From the NCBI GenBank assembly GCA_007922225.1, contig ML679995.1, forward strand, positions 1,885,653 to 1,949,652: a stretch of 64,000 nucleotides of DNA. Reading direction: 5' to 3'. Position numbers and translations under genes: made by a program. This stretch comes from Emydura subglobosa. Lineage: Eukaryota; Chordata; Testudines; Chelidae. This document shows positions 1 to 10,154 of the stretch, in pieces (within the stretch, counting starts at the first letter, position 1; each line of letters starts with the position of its first letter). Below the pieces are notes generated by a model. That model worked only from the letters and a program-made list of their open reading frames with translations. It ran no database searches and had not been told where the DNA came from.

Positions 1-1480
1 CCCTGGCAGCCTCTTCAGCATGAATTTCTGGGAGAGCCAGCTAGGAAGACGGGCCCAGAGAACCAGCTGGGTGACTCCTGCCCAACCCCACCAAAAGACT
101 CAGCGAGGCCAGTCAGGGCTGTGCTGGCGGCTTCCAGACACGTCTAACCCAGTGATGAACTCATCAGGATGGTGTCATCTCACCAAACCTGCCCTTCAAA
201 GGGAAGCCCTGCAGGCAACAGAACTATTAGAAGCAGCCTGTGCGTAAAAGCAAACACTGCCATTGCGACACTGTTTTCCTGAGGAAACACAGTACTCCTA
301 ATAAATGGGCTCCCCGGAGCAGCTGTCAAGTCTTTAAGAAGGGACTTTCTGTCCCTCAGAGTTTACAGAGGCTCCCAGACAGTTTATCTGCTCCCTGTGT
401 AGCCGTGTCTTAGTTTGCTTTTATTACGCAACATAAATTCAGCCAGGCTCAAATTCGTGGATGGCATCAAAATCAGAATAGGAGTGAACACGTGGCTGGG
501 GGATGCCAAAGTGCAGAATGGCCCGGGAAGATTGGCCCAGCGAGGACAGCAGGCAGCAGAGGGGACACAGTGCTAATTAAAGTGAAGTCCTGTGCTCAGG
601 GAAAGGGCAGGAACCGCCCAGAAACAAAGCCAGGAGATGTAACTCAACAACCATACCCAGCCCATTAAAAGGGCTTTTCGAGCCAGTCTCAGTAATGCTA
701 ATTCCAAAACCATGTCTTAAAGAAAGTCAGCTAAGGTTGCTAAGTGACAATAGCTCGCTCACCCATTGCATCACACAAAATGCAAGTGCTTAGACGCAAA
801 GAAAATAATAACTACGGATATGACAAACCTTACACTGCCCACACAATAAACACAAACTAATTATCCTTTCCATGACGAAGAAACGCATATTTCATTGCAG
901 CCCAAGATCCTTAACTCTGACCCACAGATAAGGTTTTTAGGGGCTTTATGCTATTTTGATTTTCATATCTAGATCTTTCCTCTGAAGGGGCCGTATTAAA
1001 TGCTAAAAATCATTTATCCATTATGCTCTATGAACAGGCGGGAGAGAGACGGCATTAAAGTGGCATTTGCCATAGGACAGCCGCAATCTAGAGAAAGTTC
1101 TTGTATTAGCCATCCCTTGGCAATAACCGGCTGTATGAGGATGACATGAAAGGGTGCGTGTCAGATGTGGGGGCTACTTTTCTAGGGCCTGATCCGAAGC
1201 CCGCTGACCTGACCAGACCAGACCAGTGATGTGTGCACGGCGCTCCATTCGCCGCGTGGCTGTCCCAGTAGCTGACCAAGCCCTGGCTGGGCTGGTTTAC
1301 TCGGGTGGGGCCTGCTGTGAGCAGGGGCTTGAACTAGATGTGAGCGCCTGAGGTGCCTTCCCACCCAAATGGTCTCCGGGTCCATGCCCTGAGCCGCCCA
1401 CCTTCCCTGGCGCCATGGCCCTGCCCCGAGCCGCCCGCGGGGAGCTGCCCGCTGGGCAGGGAAGGCGGCGCTGACCTGGC
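1..1480. other. Gene-free flank upstream of the CpG island
   Basis: No open frame here resembles a protein and I recognise no repeat family. The stretch from about 640 to 1150 is AT-rich and non-repetitive, unlike the GC-rich sequence after it, and is listed separately as a possible conserved noncoding element. The rest is best read as intergenic or intronic DNA. Confidence 0.6.
640..1150. promoter_or_regulatory. Candidate conserved noncoding element
   Basis: About 500 bases of AT-rich, non-repetitive sequence with several homeodomain-like TAAT cores (for example TAATGCTAAT near 693 and CTAATTATCC near 858) and no coding frame. It sits roughly 1 kb upstream of the CpG-island promoter. The combination of composition, motif density and position suggests an enhancer. 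This is inference; no alignment was possible. Confidence 0.3.
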
Positions 1481-1544
1481 CCCCGGAGCTGGTCCAGGAT
1501 CATCTCCAGTCCCCAGAAAGCCGAGCCTTCCCAGCCACAGAGAA

Positions 1545-1680
1545 CTGGGCCGGGTCGGGCCGGGCCGGGCCAAGCTGGGCTGGTCTCTCCCAGGAGCTGT
1601 CTCCCCTCCCCCCTGGGCCTAGCTCCCAGGCTGACCAGGTTCACCTGGCACCTCCAGGCCCGGCCCGGCCCGGCCCAGCC
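1545..1680. repeat. GC-rich inverted repeat (GGGCC units)
   Basis: Tandem GGGCC units near 1551-1571 face complementary GGCCC units near 1655-1678, so the two arms could form a GC-rich stem with a loop of about 80 bases. They lie on the shoulder of the CpG island. This is probably low-complexity sequence rather than a functional site. Confidence 0.5.
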
Positions 1681-1739
1681 AGCCACAGGCGGGAAGGGGC
1701 CCTGGCTGTGGGACCATGAGGTGAAGGCCTGGGCCCAGC

Positions 1740-1835
1740 GGGGGGAGGGGCGAAGGGCTGGAGGGGGAGGGGCAGACGGGGGCAGAGGGGAGGGGCGAAG
1801 GGCTGGGCGGGTGGGGGAGGGGCAGAGGTGAAGGG
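1740..1835. repeat. G-rich imperfect tandem repeat
   Basis: GGGGAGGGGC units with a repeated GAGGGGCGAAGGGCTGG block (near 1745 and 1791) form a purine-rich, potentially quadruplex-forming tract just upstream of the promoter core. Confidence 0.55.
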
Positions 1836-1899
1836 TCACGTTGAAGGTCAGGGTTCGCTCCCCAGCCCCGCCTCGTCGGGCTCTCGGGCCCTAGACCCG

Positions 1900-2210
1900 C
1901 CCCGTCTGCCCTCCACCAATGAGGAGCCGATGCTCGCTGGGCCCGCCCCTTCCCCGCTGTCATCACAGAACCGCACGTGGAGGAGGCGGGGCGGGGGCCG
2001 GCCTCCCCGCGCCGCGCCTTGCCATTGGCTGGGCGGCCGGATTGTCCGCGCGCCCGGCCCACGCGCCGCCCCAGCCGCCAATCAGCGAGGCGGGAGGGAG
2101 GGGCCCAAGGGCGGGGCCTGCGGCGGGACCCGGAAGCGGCTGCGGTAGGTGGTTGGTAGCCTCTCGGCGCCGCCGCTCGCTTGTCGGCGGCCCCTCGGCG
2201 GCAGGAGCCG
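1900..2210 (+). promoter_or_regulatory. CpG-island promoter core
   Basis: A dense CpG stretch carries a cluster of promoter motifs: CCAAT at 1916-1920, inverted CCAAT (ATTGG) at 2024-2028, CCAAT at 2078-2082, an E-box CACGTG at 1974-1979, a GC box near 2110-2118 and an ETS site CCGGAAG at 2130-2136. There is no TATA box, which fits a housekeeping CpG promoter. Motif order and the splice signals downstream suggest + strand transcription starting near 2140. CpG promoters are often bidirectional, so a minus-strand transcript is also possible. ATOSB is the only recognised + strand gene downstream, but its coding exon is about 57 kb away. Confidence 0.7.
2140..2210 (+). other. Candidate noncoding first exon
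   Basis: The segment directly follows the ETS and GC-box cluster and ends at a possible donor, CCG followed by GTGCGT at 2211. It has no ATG that opens a credible protein. Together with the 39-base exon at 2765-2803 it would form a spliced 5' leader. The transcription start is inferred from the motif layout and the donor is weaker than consensus. Confidence 0.4.
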
Positions 2211-2264
2211 GTGCGTCCGGCGAGCGGGGCCGGGGGAGGGGCGGAGTGGGGGAGGGGATCGGCC

Positions 2265-2360
2265 GGGGGGGGGGGGGGGCGGAACCCCGGTGCGGGGGGG
2301 GGGGCGGGGGGGGCGCGCGGGCGCCCCCGCCCGGGGGGGGGGGGGGGGGGGGCGGGGGGT
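2265..2360. repeat. Poly-G tracts in the CpG island
   Basis: Several guanine runs of 8 to about 20 bases (2265-2279, about 2294-2313, 2333-2352) are separated by short CG-rich spacers. They could form G-quadruplexes on the + strand. Run lengths here are likely to be imprecise in the assembly. Confidence 0.85.
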
Positions 2361-2562
2361 GCTGCGGATCCTCCGGGGCGGCGCCCCGCGGTGCAGCGCT
2401 GCGGGGATCCGGCGAGTCCGGTTCGGGGGCGAACCCCCGGTCGGTGGGAGACGGGGACGCGCCGATACACCCCGCGGGGGACCGTCGCCTTGCTGCCCCC
2501 GCGGTGCCTGGCGCGGGCTGGGGGGCGATGGGGGGTGGGTGTGAACCCCGCCGCGGGGCAGA

Positions 2563-2695
2563 GCGCGCTCTGAGGGGGTGTGGCGGGGGCGGCGGGCGGG
2601 GAGGGGGGCAGCGCTCTGAGGGGGTGTCGCGGGGGGGGGCAGCGCTCTGAGGGGGTGTCGCGGGGGGGGGGGGCGCTCGGGGGGGGGGGCGCGGC
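2563..2695. repeat. Minisatellite, about 30-45 base unit
   Basis: Three copies of a unit containing GCGCTCTGAGGGGGTGT followed by a G run begin near 2563, 2611 and 2642, and a decayed GGGCGCTCGG copy follows. The array lies in the putative first intron, between the promoter and the 39-base exon. Confidence 0.75.
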
Positions 2696-2764
2696 CGGCG
2701 GGCGGGCGGGGAGAGGGGCAGGCCCGTCGCTGCCGTGCAGACCAGCGCTGCTTTTCCTTCCCAG

Positions 2765-2803
2765 GGTTTGCCTTGAGCGGATTCACCTGAGCGGAGGCTG
2801 CAG
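2765..2803 (+). other. Small noncoding (5' leader) exon
   Basis: A pyrimidine-rich tract ending CTTCCCAG precedes position 2765, and an excellent donor, CAG followed by GTAAGA, begins at 2804, bounding a 39-base exon. It contains no ATG, as expected for a 5' untranslated exon. No coding gene is visible nearby on the + strand, so it may be spliced over a long distance to the ATOSB exon starting at 59274, or belong to an unrecognised transcript. Confidence 0.5.
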
Positions 2804-2815
2804 GTAAGAACCGGA

Positions 2816-3435
2816 TTGGACTTGCCACGGGCTGTGCCGTGTCCAGGCCTTGTAACCGGGTCATGTCCTCTCCGCTGCTGCGCCAGTTCTCTGGTTCGGG
2901 CCCTGGGACTGGGACACGGAGCCTTTCACCTCGGGGGCACCGCTTCAAACGCAGCCTGGCTTGGCAGTGACCGAAAAACCAGGCTGGGAGAGGGGGTGGG
3001 TAACAGGGTCCTGTGTAAGACAAACCCCTAATGGTCGGGACGGCCCCGATAAAATGGGGACCTCTGGCTACCCTGAGACTGATTGGATCCAAGACACAGA
3101 AAGCTCTCCCTTGTTGATTGTCTCAGCAGAGAGGCTGAGGGCTTAATGGGCTCTGTGGGCTGGACCTCCCCCTAGAAGTGTATCCTCCACGGCAGGGTTA
3201 AGACACATTGAGCACAGGACAAGCTGCCTGGCCTGCACCTGCCATGTGGATAAATCCTATCTTTCAGTTTCCAAGGCTATTAAACCAGCACTTTTACCCT
3301 TGTAAATTACTCTGTGTGTACAGGCGCATATGGGAGCCTGCTAGCCTGCCCCCTGCTCACCTCCCCAGCCCCCAATGACTGGAATCACAGAAGCTGTGGG
3401 CCACATTCCCTGAAACTCTTTAAGTGCCTAATAAT
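2816..3435. other. Gene-free intronic sequence
   Basis: The sequence leaves the CpG island and returns to ordinary composition. I see no exon, repeat family or other structure that I can support. Confidence 0.55.
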
Positions 3436-3439
3436 GCAG

Positions 3440-3570
3440 AGGGGTGTTTAGTGGGATTTTCAGAAGTGCCTAAGCAGGTGAGGTGCCTAACTCCCATAGA
3501 AATCAATGGGAGTTAGCTACATAGGTGCTGTTGAAAATCTCTCTAGGCACCTAAATCCTTTTAAAAAATC
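3440..3570. repeat. Interspersed repeat with palindromic core
   Basis: The core has a perfect 9-base inverted repeat, AACTCCCAT at 3489-3497 and ATGGGAGTT at 3506-3514, flanked by inverted copies of a GTGCCTAA / TAGGCACCTAA motif. This layout is familiar from short palindromic repeats common in turtle DNA. I cannot name the family. Confidence 0.6.
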
Positions 3571-4084
3571 TATCAATACAACTACTGTTGCCCACTAGTG
3601 GAGACTTTCCTTTTACCCATAAGGCCTGTGTTTCAGGAACCAGAGGTGTGGAGTTCCCTTTCCTGTGTCATGCTTATGTGGTGTGACTGATGGTGATGCC
3701 CGTATGTGGGAGGCCATGGTTTTCTCACAGTTACCCTCTGCCAACAACAATACAACTGGGAGGGAACAAGGAAGGTGTCTGCCTCTGTGTGGACCCCAGA
3801 GCATGTTGTCAAGGAGTGCTGCGTTGTTATTTTAGTTAGTTGTTAAAAAGGCGACTCTAAACCCATCCTGTGCCTATTAAAACCCCCACATCAACAATAG
3901 TCTGCCCAGAAATGTCTTCACCGCAGCCTTAGCAAAGAGTGGGGGGAAATGGGCTTTGCAGCATGCCTGGAAAGTTAACAAATCTGAGCTTTGGCAGATC
4001 ACAGTGGGGAGCGAGTTCCAAACTCGAGGATACTGAAGGATGCCATCTTTTGGCTGAGCTGTTAAACTAAGTCGCCGTGGTCCT

Positions 4085-4158
4085 GGGAGGTCCTGAGGGT
4101 TGGAGTAGATGACCTCCTGAGGTCCCTTCCAACCCTAATCTTCTATGATTCTATATCC
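4085..4158 (+). mobile_element. CR1 LINE 3' tail
   Basis: The diagnostic CR1 end is present: a GGGTTGGAGTAGATGACCTC segment, then GTCCCTTCCAACCCTAATCT and a terminal TTCTATGATTCTAT 8-mer repeat. Only about 75 bases remain, so this is a severely 5'-truncated copy without coding sequence. Confidence 0.9.
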
Positions 4159-4391
4159 TGCCTAGAGTTTCCTGTCTAGTAAATCTTATACTGGCTGGAG
4201 CTGGATGGAAGCCAGTCCCTGTCCTGCCAGAGTCTAATGTGTTGCATTATAAAGGGCTCTGGGATCCGGATGATGAAGTTTGCTCATAAAACCTCACTTC
4301 CTTGTGGTCTAGCTTCAGTTCACAGAATAGCAGTAAAGCAGGGGTGGTTCTAACCTGTATCTTCTCTGAGAACCACAGAGCTCTACTGGAG

Positions 4392-4471
4392 ACTACATGT
4401 CCCAGCATGCAATACCTCATTTTACTATCTGAGCAGCCTGGGTAACCCCATTGCATACTGGGATCTGTAGT
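4392..4471. promoter_or_regulatory. Inverted pair of ZNF143-like sites
   Basis: ACTACATGTCCCAGCATGC at 4392-4410 closely resembles the ZNF143/STAF site (ACTACAATTCCCAGMATGC). A second, reverse-oriented copy reading GCATACTGGGATCTGTAGT lies at 4453-4471, with AAT and ATT inside. The pair forms an 80-base imperfect inverted repeat, so it may be a small palindromic element that carries such sites rather than a promoter. Confidence 0.55.
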
Positions 4472-4479
4472 GTCTTGGA

Positions 4480-6400
4480 AAGCACACACGCACGTTGAAG
4501 TAAGGACTGCCACAATCGGTGTGTTGTGGCTGTCCTTACTTCAGAGCACTAAGCTGGATCCTCAGGGTCAGTGTGTGTTCGTAAGTCTAAACCCTGCTGG
4601 TCTTGCATCAGATTGTGGTGGCCCTTGGTAAGCATCATCCAGTTAACACCAGACCTCGGACAGAGGAGCAAAAGGAGCCAGTAGCCCCGCGTGGTGGCTG
4701 TCTCCTCACTGGCTTACTGCGAGGATGCCGTGTGTTCCCATGGCTGTACTCTCCTGGGCTCAGAGTGTGGCACGGACGTGTCTGTGAAGCGAAGGTGTGT
4801 GCAGGAGCTAAGGAGCTGTCTCTCTGGTTCTGCCTCTTCAGAACCCTTCGAGTCCCAGCCTGGGGGATGGCCGCTCTCTAGAGCCTGTGCTGCAGGGAGC
4901 AGCAGCAGGGGTTTGTTGTCTGAAGCTCTGGGTCCCTTTAACATGTCGGGAGTGCCAGAGCCGCCTTTCAGGTTTGTCACTGACTCAGCTTGTTTCTGTT
5001 CCTCTCTGGGGAGAATTTCCTTTTCCTCTGTCATTGGACCATTGCTCTAAGGAAAGCCAAGAGGATGGAGGACACTGTATTGACTCTCGGGCTCTTCCAG
5101 CTGGGGGTCAGAAATCTGCTCTGTGACTCCCTCAGCTCTGTCGGATTTTCAGCTAATTGGGAAGAGGAACTGTCCATACGTGGGGGCTGATCTGTCTCCT
5201 CACTTGCTATCAGGAATGGTGGTAGCAGCTGGGCTTTCAGGGGCCCAAACCTTGCTGCTGGCAAAGCAGAGAGACGAGTTTCTGCAGGCTCCCTCGTGGG
5301 GCATCCCAGTCCCTGCTCCCTTGCGGGTTTCAGTTCTCACTCTTTATGTGTATGGCTGGGGGAGGGTTTTTAATGGGGACTCTTTCCCACATCCAGCTGA
5401 CTGAGCCTTTTGGCCAAGGAAGGACAGAGGCTCTGTCCCTCAGACTTTCCCCTGGAGCTCTGGGGAGACCTGGTGTGCTGAGTGGGGGCCTTCCGAGGGT
5501 ACTGTGTTTAGCCACCGCCTCCCTCTGCTAGCCCCTCTCTCCTTGGGGGAGATCCTGGGGCCTCTCAAGTGCTCTCCCTGCAAGACCTGGTGCTCTGTTT
5601 GGCTGGTACTGAGCGATTTCTGCTGGCAACCACGCTTGGAGGGAAAGGGAGCCACTTGGTAGCAGCTGGCTGGGGGGCAGAGAGCATTCAGCCAAAGAGA
5701 GGCCCACAGGTCCCTTGCCCGACACCGAGACCGGAGGGAGTTTCCAGAGGACACAGGATGGGGATCCAGCTACTGCTGGGAAGGAGTAAAGAGAATTCAG
5801 GGTGGGGTCACACTTCCGATTGTGAGTCAGCTGTTTCCCTCCCCCTACCCCACCCTTCAAAGCAAAATGAGAGCTGTGACGTGTCTGTGCTCTCCAGCCT
5901 CCATGTTCTGTGCAGCATGCTGGGCAGAGGCCTTCAGGGCACCTGAAGAGGCAGCATGCTTTGTCGGTGCCCTTCCCCCATTTCCAGTCCATGGGAGGCC
6001 ACCCGGATCCTCCCCTGTTCTGTCAGAGCCCCAGTGTTCTTCCTGTTCTTGCCCTGGCTCCTGACATCGTTGGAGGATATCACAGTGTTTGCTGCTCGCT
6101 TCCTTCCTTACCCCTGTAGCCACTTCTGCTTCATTCCCAGCATTCTCTCTGCCCCGTATTTATTGTACAGCCCCACAGGCAGGACCGACCCTTCTCCTTT
6201 CCCAAGCTGTCAGGTTGCTCCCCAATCTCAGCTGTTTTCCCCTCCCTCTAGAAGGGAAGCCTGTGCTTCTGGGCTCCAAACGTTGCTTCTGCTGCCAGCT
6301 GAACGGCCAGTCCTTCCCCTACCATCAGTGTTGAAGGGTCTCTGAGGAGATCAGCTGTGCTGAGATCACTTTCCCAAGGTCTCCAGAGTCCTTCCATTAG
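4480..6400. other. Gene-free intronic or intergenic sequence
   Basis: The open frames here overlap in several frames and lack codon structure, splice signals or recognisable homology. I see no repeat family that I can name. Confidence 0.5.
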
Positions 6401-6404
6401 AGCT

Positions 6405-6515
6405 GGTGGATATTATTTATTTCTGTTACTGTAGCACCTAGGGAGTCCTAGCTGTGGATGAGAACCCCATTGCACCAGGTCCCTGCCCCCAAAGAGCTTA
6501 CAATAGCTGGCTAGA
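6405..6515 (+). repeat. Ancient interspersed repeat
   Basis: ATTATTTATTTCTGTTACTG followed by TAGCACCTAGGGAGTCCTAG and ending CCCCCAAAGAGCTTACAATA is the layout of an old amniote repeat seen in many reptile introns. A related fragment lies at 53440-53525. I cannot assign it to a named family. Confidence 0.55.
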
Positions 6516-6519
6516 CGGG

Positions 6520-7320
6520 AGTACAAAGAAACACTGAGCCAGTATTGGTCAGGCAACGGTCGCAGCACACCAGCAGCCTAAGCATTGTCAGGTTTTTGTA
6601 GGCGTCCCGGCAGAGGAGAGTTCCAAGGAGCACAACGAGGTGGCTTGGCGGGTTTTTACGGAGCGCACTCTGCCTGGAGGAAAGCACAATAAATTTAATA
6701 AATGGGGATGGAGCTGATGCCATTGACCCATCACAGAGGGGATGTGACCAGGAGAGGAATTCTGCTTAATCCCTTACCACCTTGGACATGTCTGAGTTTC
6801 TTGCCTCCCCCACTGCCCCACTAGACAGAATGCTGCCCGGGTCCCCTTATCGGGGTTACATACATACTGGGCCCTTCCCTTACTGCTCTTTGCACTGCCT
6901 GTCGGCTCTACTTCCCGGAGTCCTCATTCCAGATCATCCCTCACCCTCCACCTGGTGGGCACGGACTGTGTCCTCTGTCTTTCCCACTGTGGTTCCCTGC
7001 TCTTGAGTACAAGCAAAGAACGACTGTAGGCTTCTGAAGCTCCCTGGGGAAGTGCCTTGCAGCCGGGGGCCTGGCAGAGTTAGGGCACTGCTGGAGACCT
7101 GCAGCTAGCCAGAGGAGAAGACTCCTTGCAAGTTTTTCTCCTTCCTTTGCCTTCTTCACCCATTTCCTTCCTGGCCCCACTCACTTGGTCTGTCCTGCGA
7201 TCAGCGGTCAATAAATAATTCCATTTCCCTTGTTCCTTTCAGCTCCTTACAGCTGGTTTTGAATCCCCAGCCTGGAAATCAGTCGGGCTCACACGCCCCT
7301 CTTTTCACAGGCTGCTGTCA
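6520..7320. other. Gene-free sequence
   Basis: No exon, RNA gene or repeat that I can support is visible. Confidence 0.5.
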
Positions 7321-7324
7321 TATC

Positions 7325-7500
7325 TGACCCATGGCCTGCAGCCGTCCTAGCAAGAGCTCCCACACTAAGCTGGGTCATGCTGGACTGATACTCGGATGGG
7401 GACCTCCATAGACAACCCAGATGCTGCAGGAAGTGGTCTGAGTGATTCAGCAGACTGAACTGATGTCCAGGCCAGCTGTTAGAACCCGGGTCCTAATTAC
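7325..7500 (+). mobile_element. 5S-rRNA-like SINE fragment
   Basis: The segment ACACTAAGCTGGGTCATGCT, then TACTCGGATGGGGACCTCC and AACCCAGATGCTGCAGGAAG, follows the order of the 5S rRNA internal control region (A box AAGCTAAGCAGGGT, intermediate element and C box GGATGGGAGACC). The downstream part departs from 5S. This fits a SINE whose head came from 5S rRNA, as known in several vertebrate SINE families. It is diverged and unlikely to be transcribed. Confidence 0.6.
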
Positions 7501-7504
7501 AAGC

Positions 7505-8600
7505 AGTCCGTGACGATCCCGTTGCACTTTATCCACGAGCTGAGGAGCTAGCCCTCATTTCCTGGCCAGATTCCAGTTGGGATAGTTACATTTTTCTGGT
7601 GTAACATCTCCCTGCAATCTGTGTTGGAAAGGGGCTTCTCCTGGGCAGGGGTGGCTGCACTTCGTTGGTGTCTGAAGCAGTTCTCTTCACTGGTGTGGGT
7701 GAGGCTTAAAGCGGCTTGAGCTCCTGTGTGGAAGGCACTTTCACAGGCAGAGGATTGATAAAGGGTTCAGGCAAAGGACTTTGTCTTGCTGACAAGGCGT
7801 ACGCTGCACGTAGCAGGTGTAGCGTTCGCTGCAAGTGCTGCGTGTTTGGTGACCAGGCAGAGTGCAGACTGGTTCCGGGGGCACCAGCTGCGAGGCGCAG
7901 AACACCTGCCTGCTGTTCCGGTGGTGGTTGCTTTAAACAAAGCCGTGGTGGAGGCCTCCAGCACGCGACTTGCTCCTCTGCAGGCCAGGGCGCATAGCAA
8001 GGAGTAAGCAAGAATGGTGCACGTCTGCAGCAGAGCAGAAAGGCCAGGGATATGCCTGTGCCTTCCAGAGCATTGGGAATGCACTAGGCTTCATAGTCTG
8101 TGCTGTCTTGCGCAGGAGCATCTTCCTGAGCTATTGAAATGAAAGGAGCAGTCTCTTCAGGACCAAGTGTGCAGGGGCAGCAGAGCCATGCTCCAGCACA
8201 GGAGCTGCTGATGTGAACTCGCTTTCACTTGTGTGTCTGGCCAGGGGAACCCCGGCGGCAGACTGTTCTCTGCCTAGTCTTTGAGTCCTGCAGGGCAGCT
8301 GTATTGGCTCCTGCAGAATGCAAGGCCCTGACAGGCTGTAATTACAACACTGCAAGCCTGGAAGAGACAGAGCCTGAAGGAGATCACTATGATGGCCCTG
8401 GCAGGCACCAGGGGGCTATTATTTGGCTGTTGCAGGGCTGGGTCTGACTGCTGACAGGGTGGGATTTCCCTTCGCTTTTGCTGATTAATGTCCCCTTTCC
8501 CAGACCCTGTCCATTCCAGTTGTTTGGGCTTTGTGTAATTCTGTTTTGGCTTTGTGTTCCTGTGATCTGATTTGAGGAGGTATTCCACTGGAGCCCGAGT
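7505..8600. other. Gene-free sequence
   Basis: Overlapping short open frames on both strands show no protein-like features. No repeat family is recognised. Confidence 0.5.
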
Positions 8601-8609
8601 CAGATCTGT

Positions 8610-8685
8610 GGCCTTGTCTTCACTTGTAGCGAAACCATATTCAGCTGCACCCTTTGCTGACACCTGTTGTGGTGTAGACAAGGCC
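8610..8685. mobile_element. Short inverted-repeat element (MITE remnant)
   Basis: GGCCTTGTCTTCAC at 8610-8623 is matched by GTGTAGACAAGGCC at 8672-8685 (12 of 14 positions complementary). The GTCTACAC-type terminus recurs in longer elements at 28.8, 43.7 and 46.7 kb. A 76-base copy is probably an internally deleted relative. Confidence 0.6.
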
Positions 8686-8689
8686 TCAT

Positions 8690-9630
8690 GTATCCTGGTG
8701 TAACTCCGTTATCTCCAGTGGAGCCATTCCTGCCTCGCAGCAGTGCAAGAAAAGTCCATAAGGTAGCAAGGCCTTTCTTACCACTGCGATGGAATTTTAG
8801 CCAGGACATCAGGGTTAATTTTACAGAAATTGCCGGGGGCTCTTCAGTGAGTCTGTGTGGGAGGGGCCCCTCATTCTTCACCACTCCACTCTCCTTCAGT
8901 GCACGAGCCAACCCCTAACTGCCTGCAGGTTCCCCTGGTGGACAAGTTATTCCCTATTTGTCCGTAACATGGAGCTCCCTTGTGCACATGCCTCCCCAGC
9001 ACAGCAGGTGCATGTGGTGATGGAACCTCTTCCAAGCTTGACAGCTGGAGGTGCAGGCCCGTTCTAGCCCACTCCTGCCCCGGGGCCAAGGGTATAAATA
9101 GCCCCACCCCCGCCAACTGTCCCCAGTTCCTTTTCTCCACCAGAGCTAAGCAAAGTGGTCTGGAAGCCTTTTCCGCTGTACCTTGGTGCAGGGTTCCTTC
9201 CACCCCCAGTACTTGTGTGCAGCTCTGTAGAAGTGTTCTCTTGTCTGTCCCTGGTGACTGCTAAGGCTTCCTGGGCTAGTGTCCCTATTAGGGAGACTGC
9301 TGAGCCCCAAATTCAAGGCACGAGGTTCTGCAAGCACACGGGAAGGTTGTTTTGAGCCCCTGGGATCTTGCTGTTTTTTGCACTGCTCCCTGAAAGTCTT
9401 CTTCCTGGTGGTGCTTGTCTCAGCTTGGAGGGCTGGCCAGCTGGCTGTGGGCTGTCCTTCACGCAGAGAGAGCAGTGCTGATAAGTCACCTTAAGTTCCC
9501 GAGTGAGGCAGTCTCAGGTTTCCATTTGAACCAGTCGTTGTCGACTTGCATTTCTCTGAGACTTCATAGTTATCCTTGGGAGGCCAGGCTCTGTGCTCTG
9601 GATGTACGAGTGTGGCCAACTTAGTGTTAT
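8690..9630. other. Gene-free sequence
   Basis: I see no exon or nameable repeat except an isolated TATA-like motif at 9091-9101, listed separately. Confidence 0.45.
9091..9101 (+). promoter_or_regulatory. Isolated TATA-box-like motif
   Basis: GGTATAAATAG matches the TATA consensus and is embedded in CCCCGGGGCCAA and CCCCACCCCCG, a composition typical of a core promoter. No first exon with a convincing donor was found downstream, so it may be a chance match. Confidence 0.25.
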
Positions 9631-10154
9631 GATAGAACTAAGCCTTCTTCTTCGAGTGCTGGTCCCTGTGTGGGTTCCATACGTGGGTGCGCACGCACGC
9701 CATGCACTGGAGCCAGAACTGTTTGAAGTAGTCTCCATCGACCCACGCGCTCCACGTTTCCCATGTGGTGTGTCCGGGGCTTGTGCAGCTGTGTGGGTCG
9801 ATGCCCCCTCAATTCCCTCTTACCACTACATGGCCAGAACCAGAACACCCCTGCTCTTTGAATTCAATCTGTGTAGCTAAGAAAAAAAGAGTTTTATTCA
9901 TCATAGTTGTATTTAGACCATAGTTTGTTTGTTTTTTTAATTTAGAGTTAGTCAGGAGGACATCCGAGGCGTCCCACCCATTCTAGGGGACTATTCCCTA
10001 GCAGGTCAGGTTCAAGAACTGTGCTTCTTGCCTGTGATCCTTCTCCATCAGCAATTAGCACCAATGCTGCCTTTATTGCTTAGGTGACGCTCATGTTGTC
10101 GCTTGGTGCTGATCTGTTGCGCTTTTCTATCATGAACCCGAGAAGCTAGAGAAC

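Noticed and set aside
1..2470. UNC13B first exon on the minus strand
   Set aside because: Expected upstream of ATOSB from mammalian gene order, but no matching N-terminal coding exon was recognised among the minus-strand frames.
1297..3092. Long open frames on both strands in the CpG island
   Set aside because: They encode Gly-, Pro- and Arg-rich runs derived from G and C tracts. They overlap one another and the promoter motifs.
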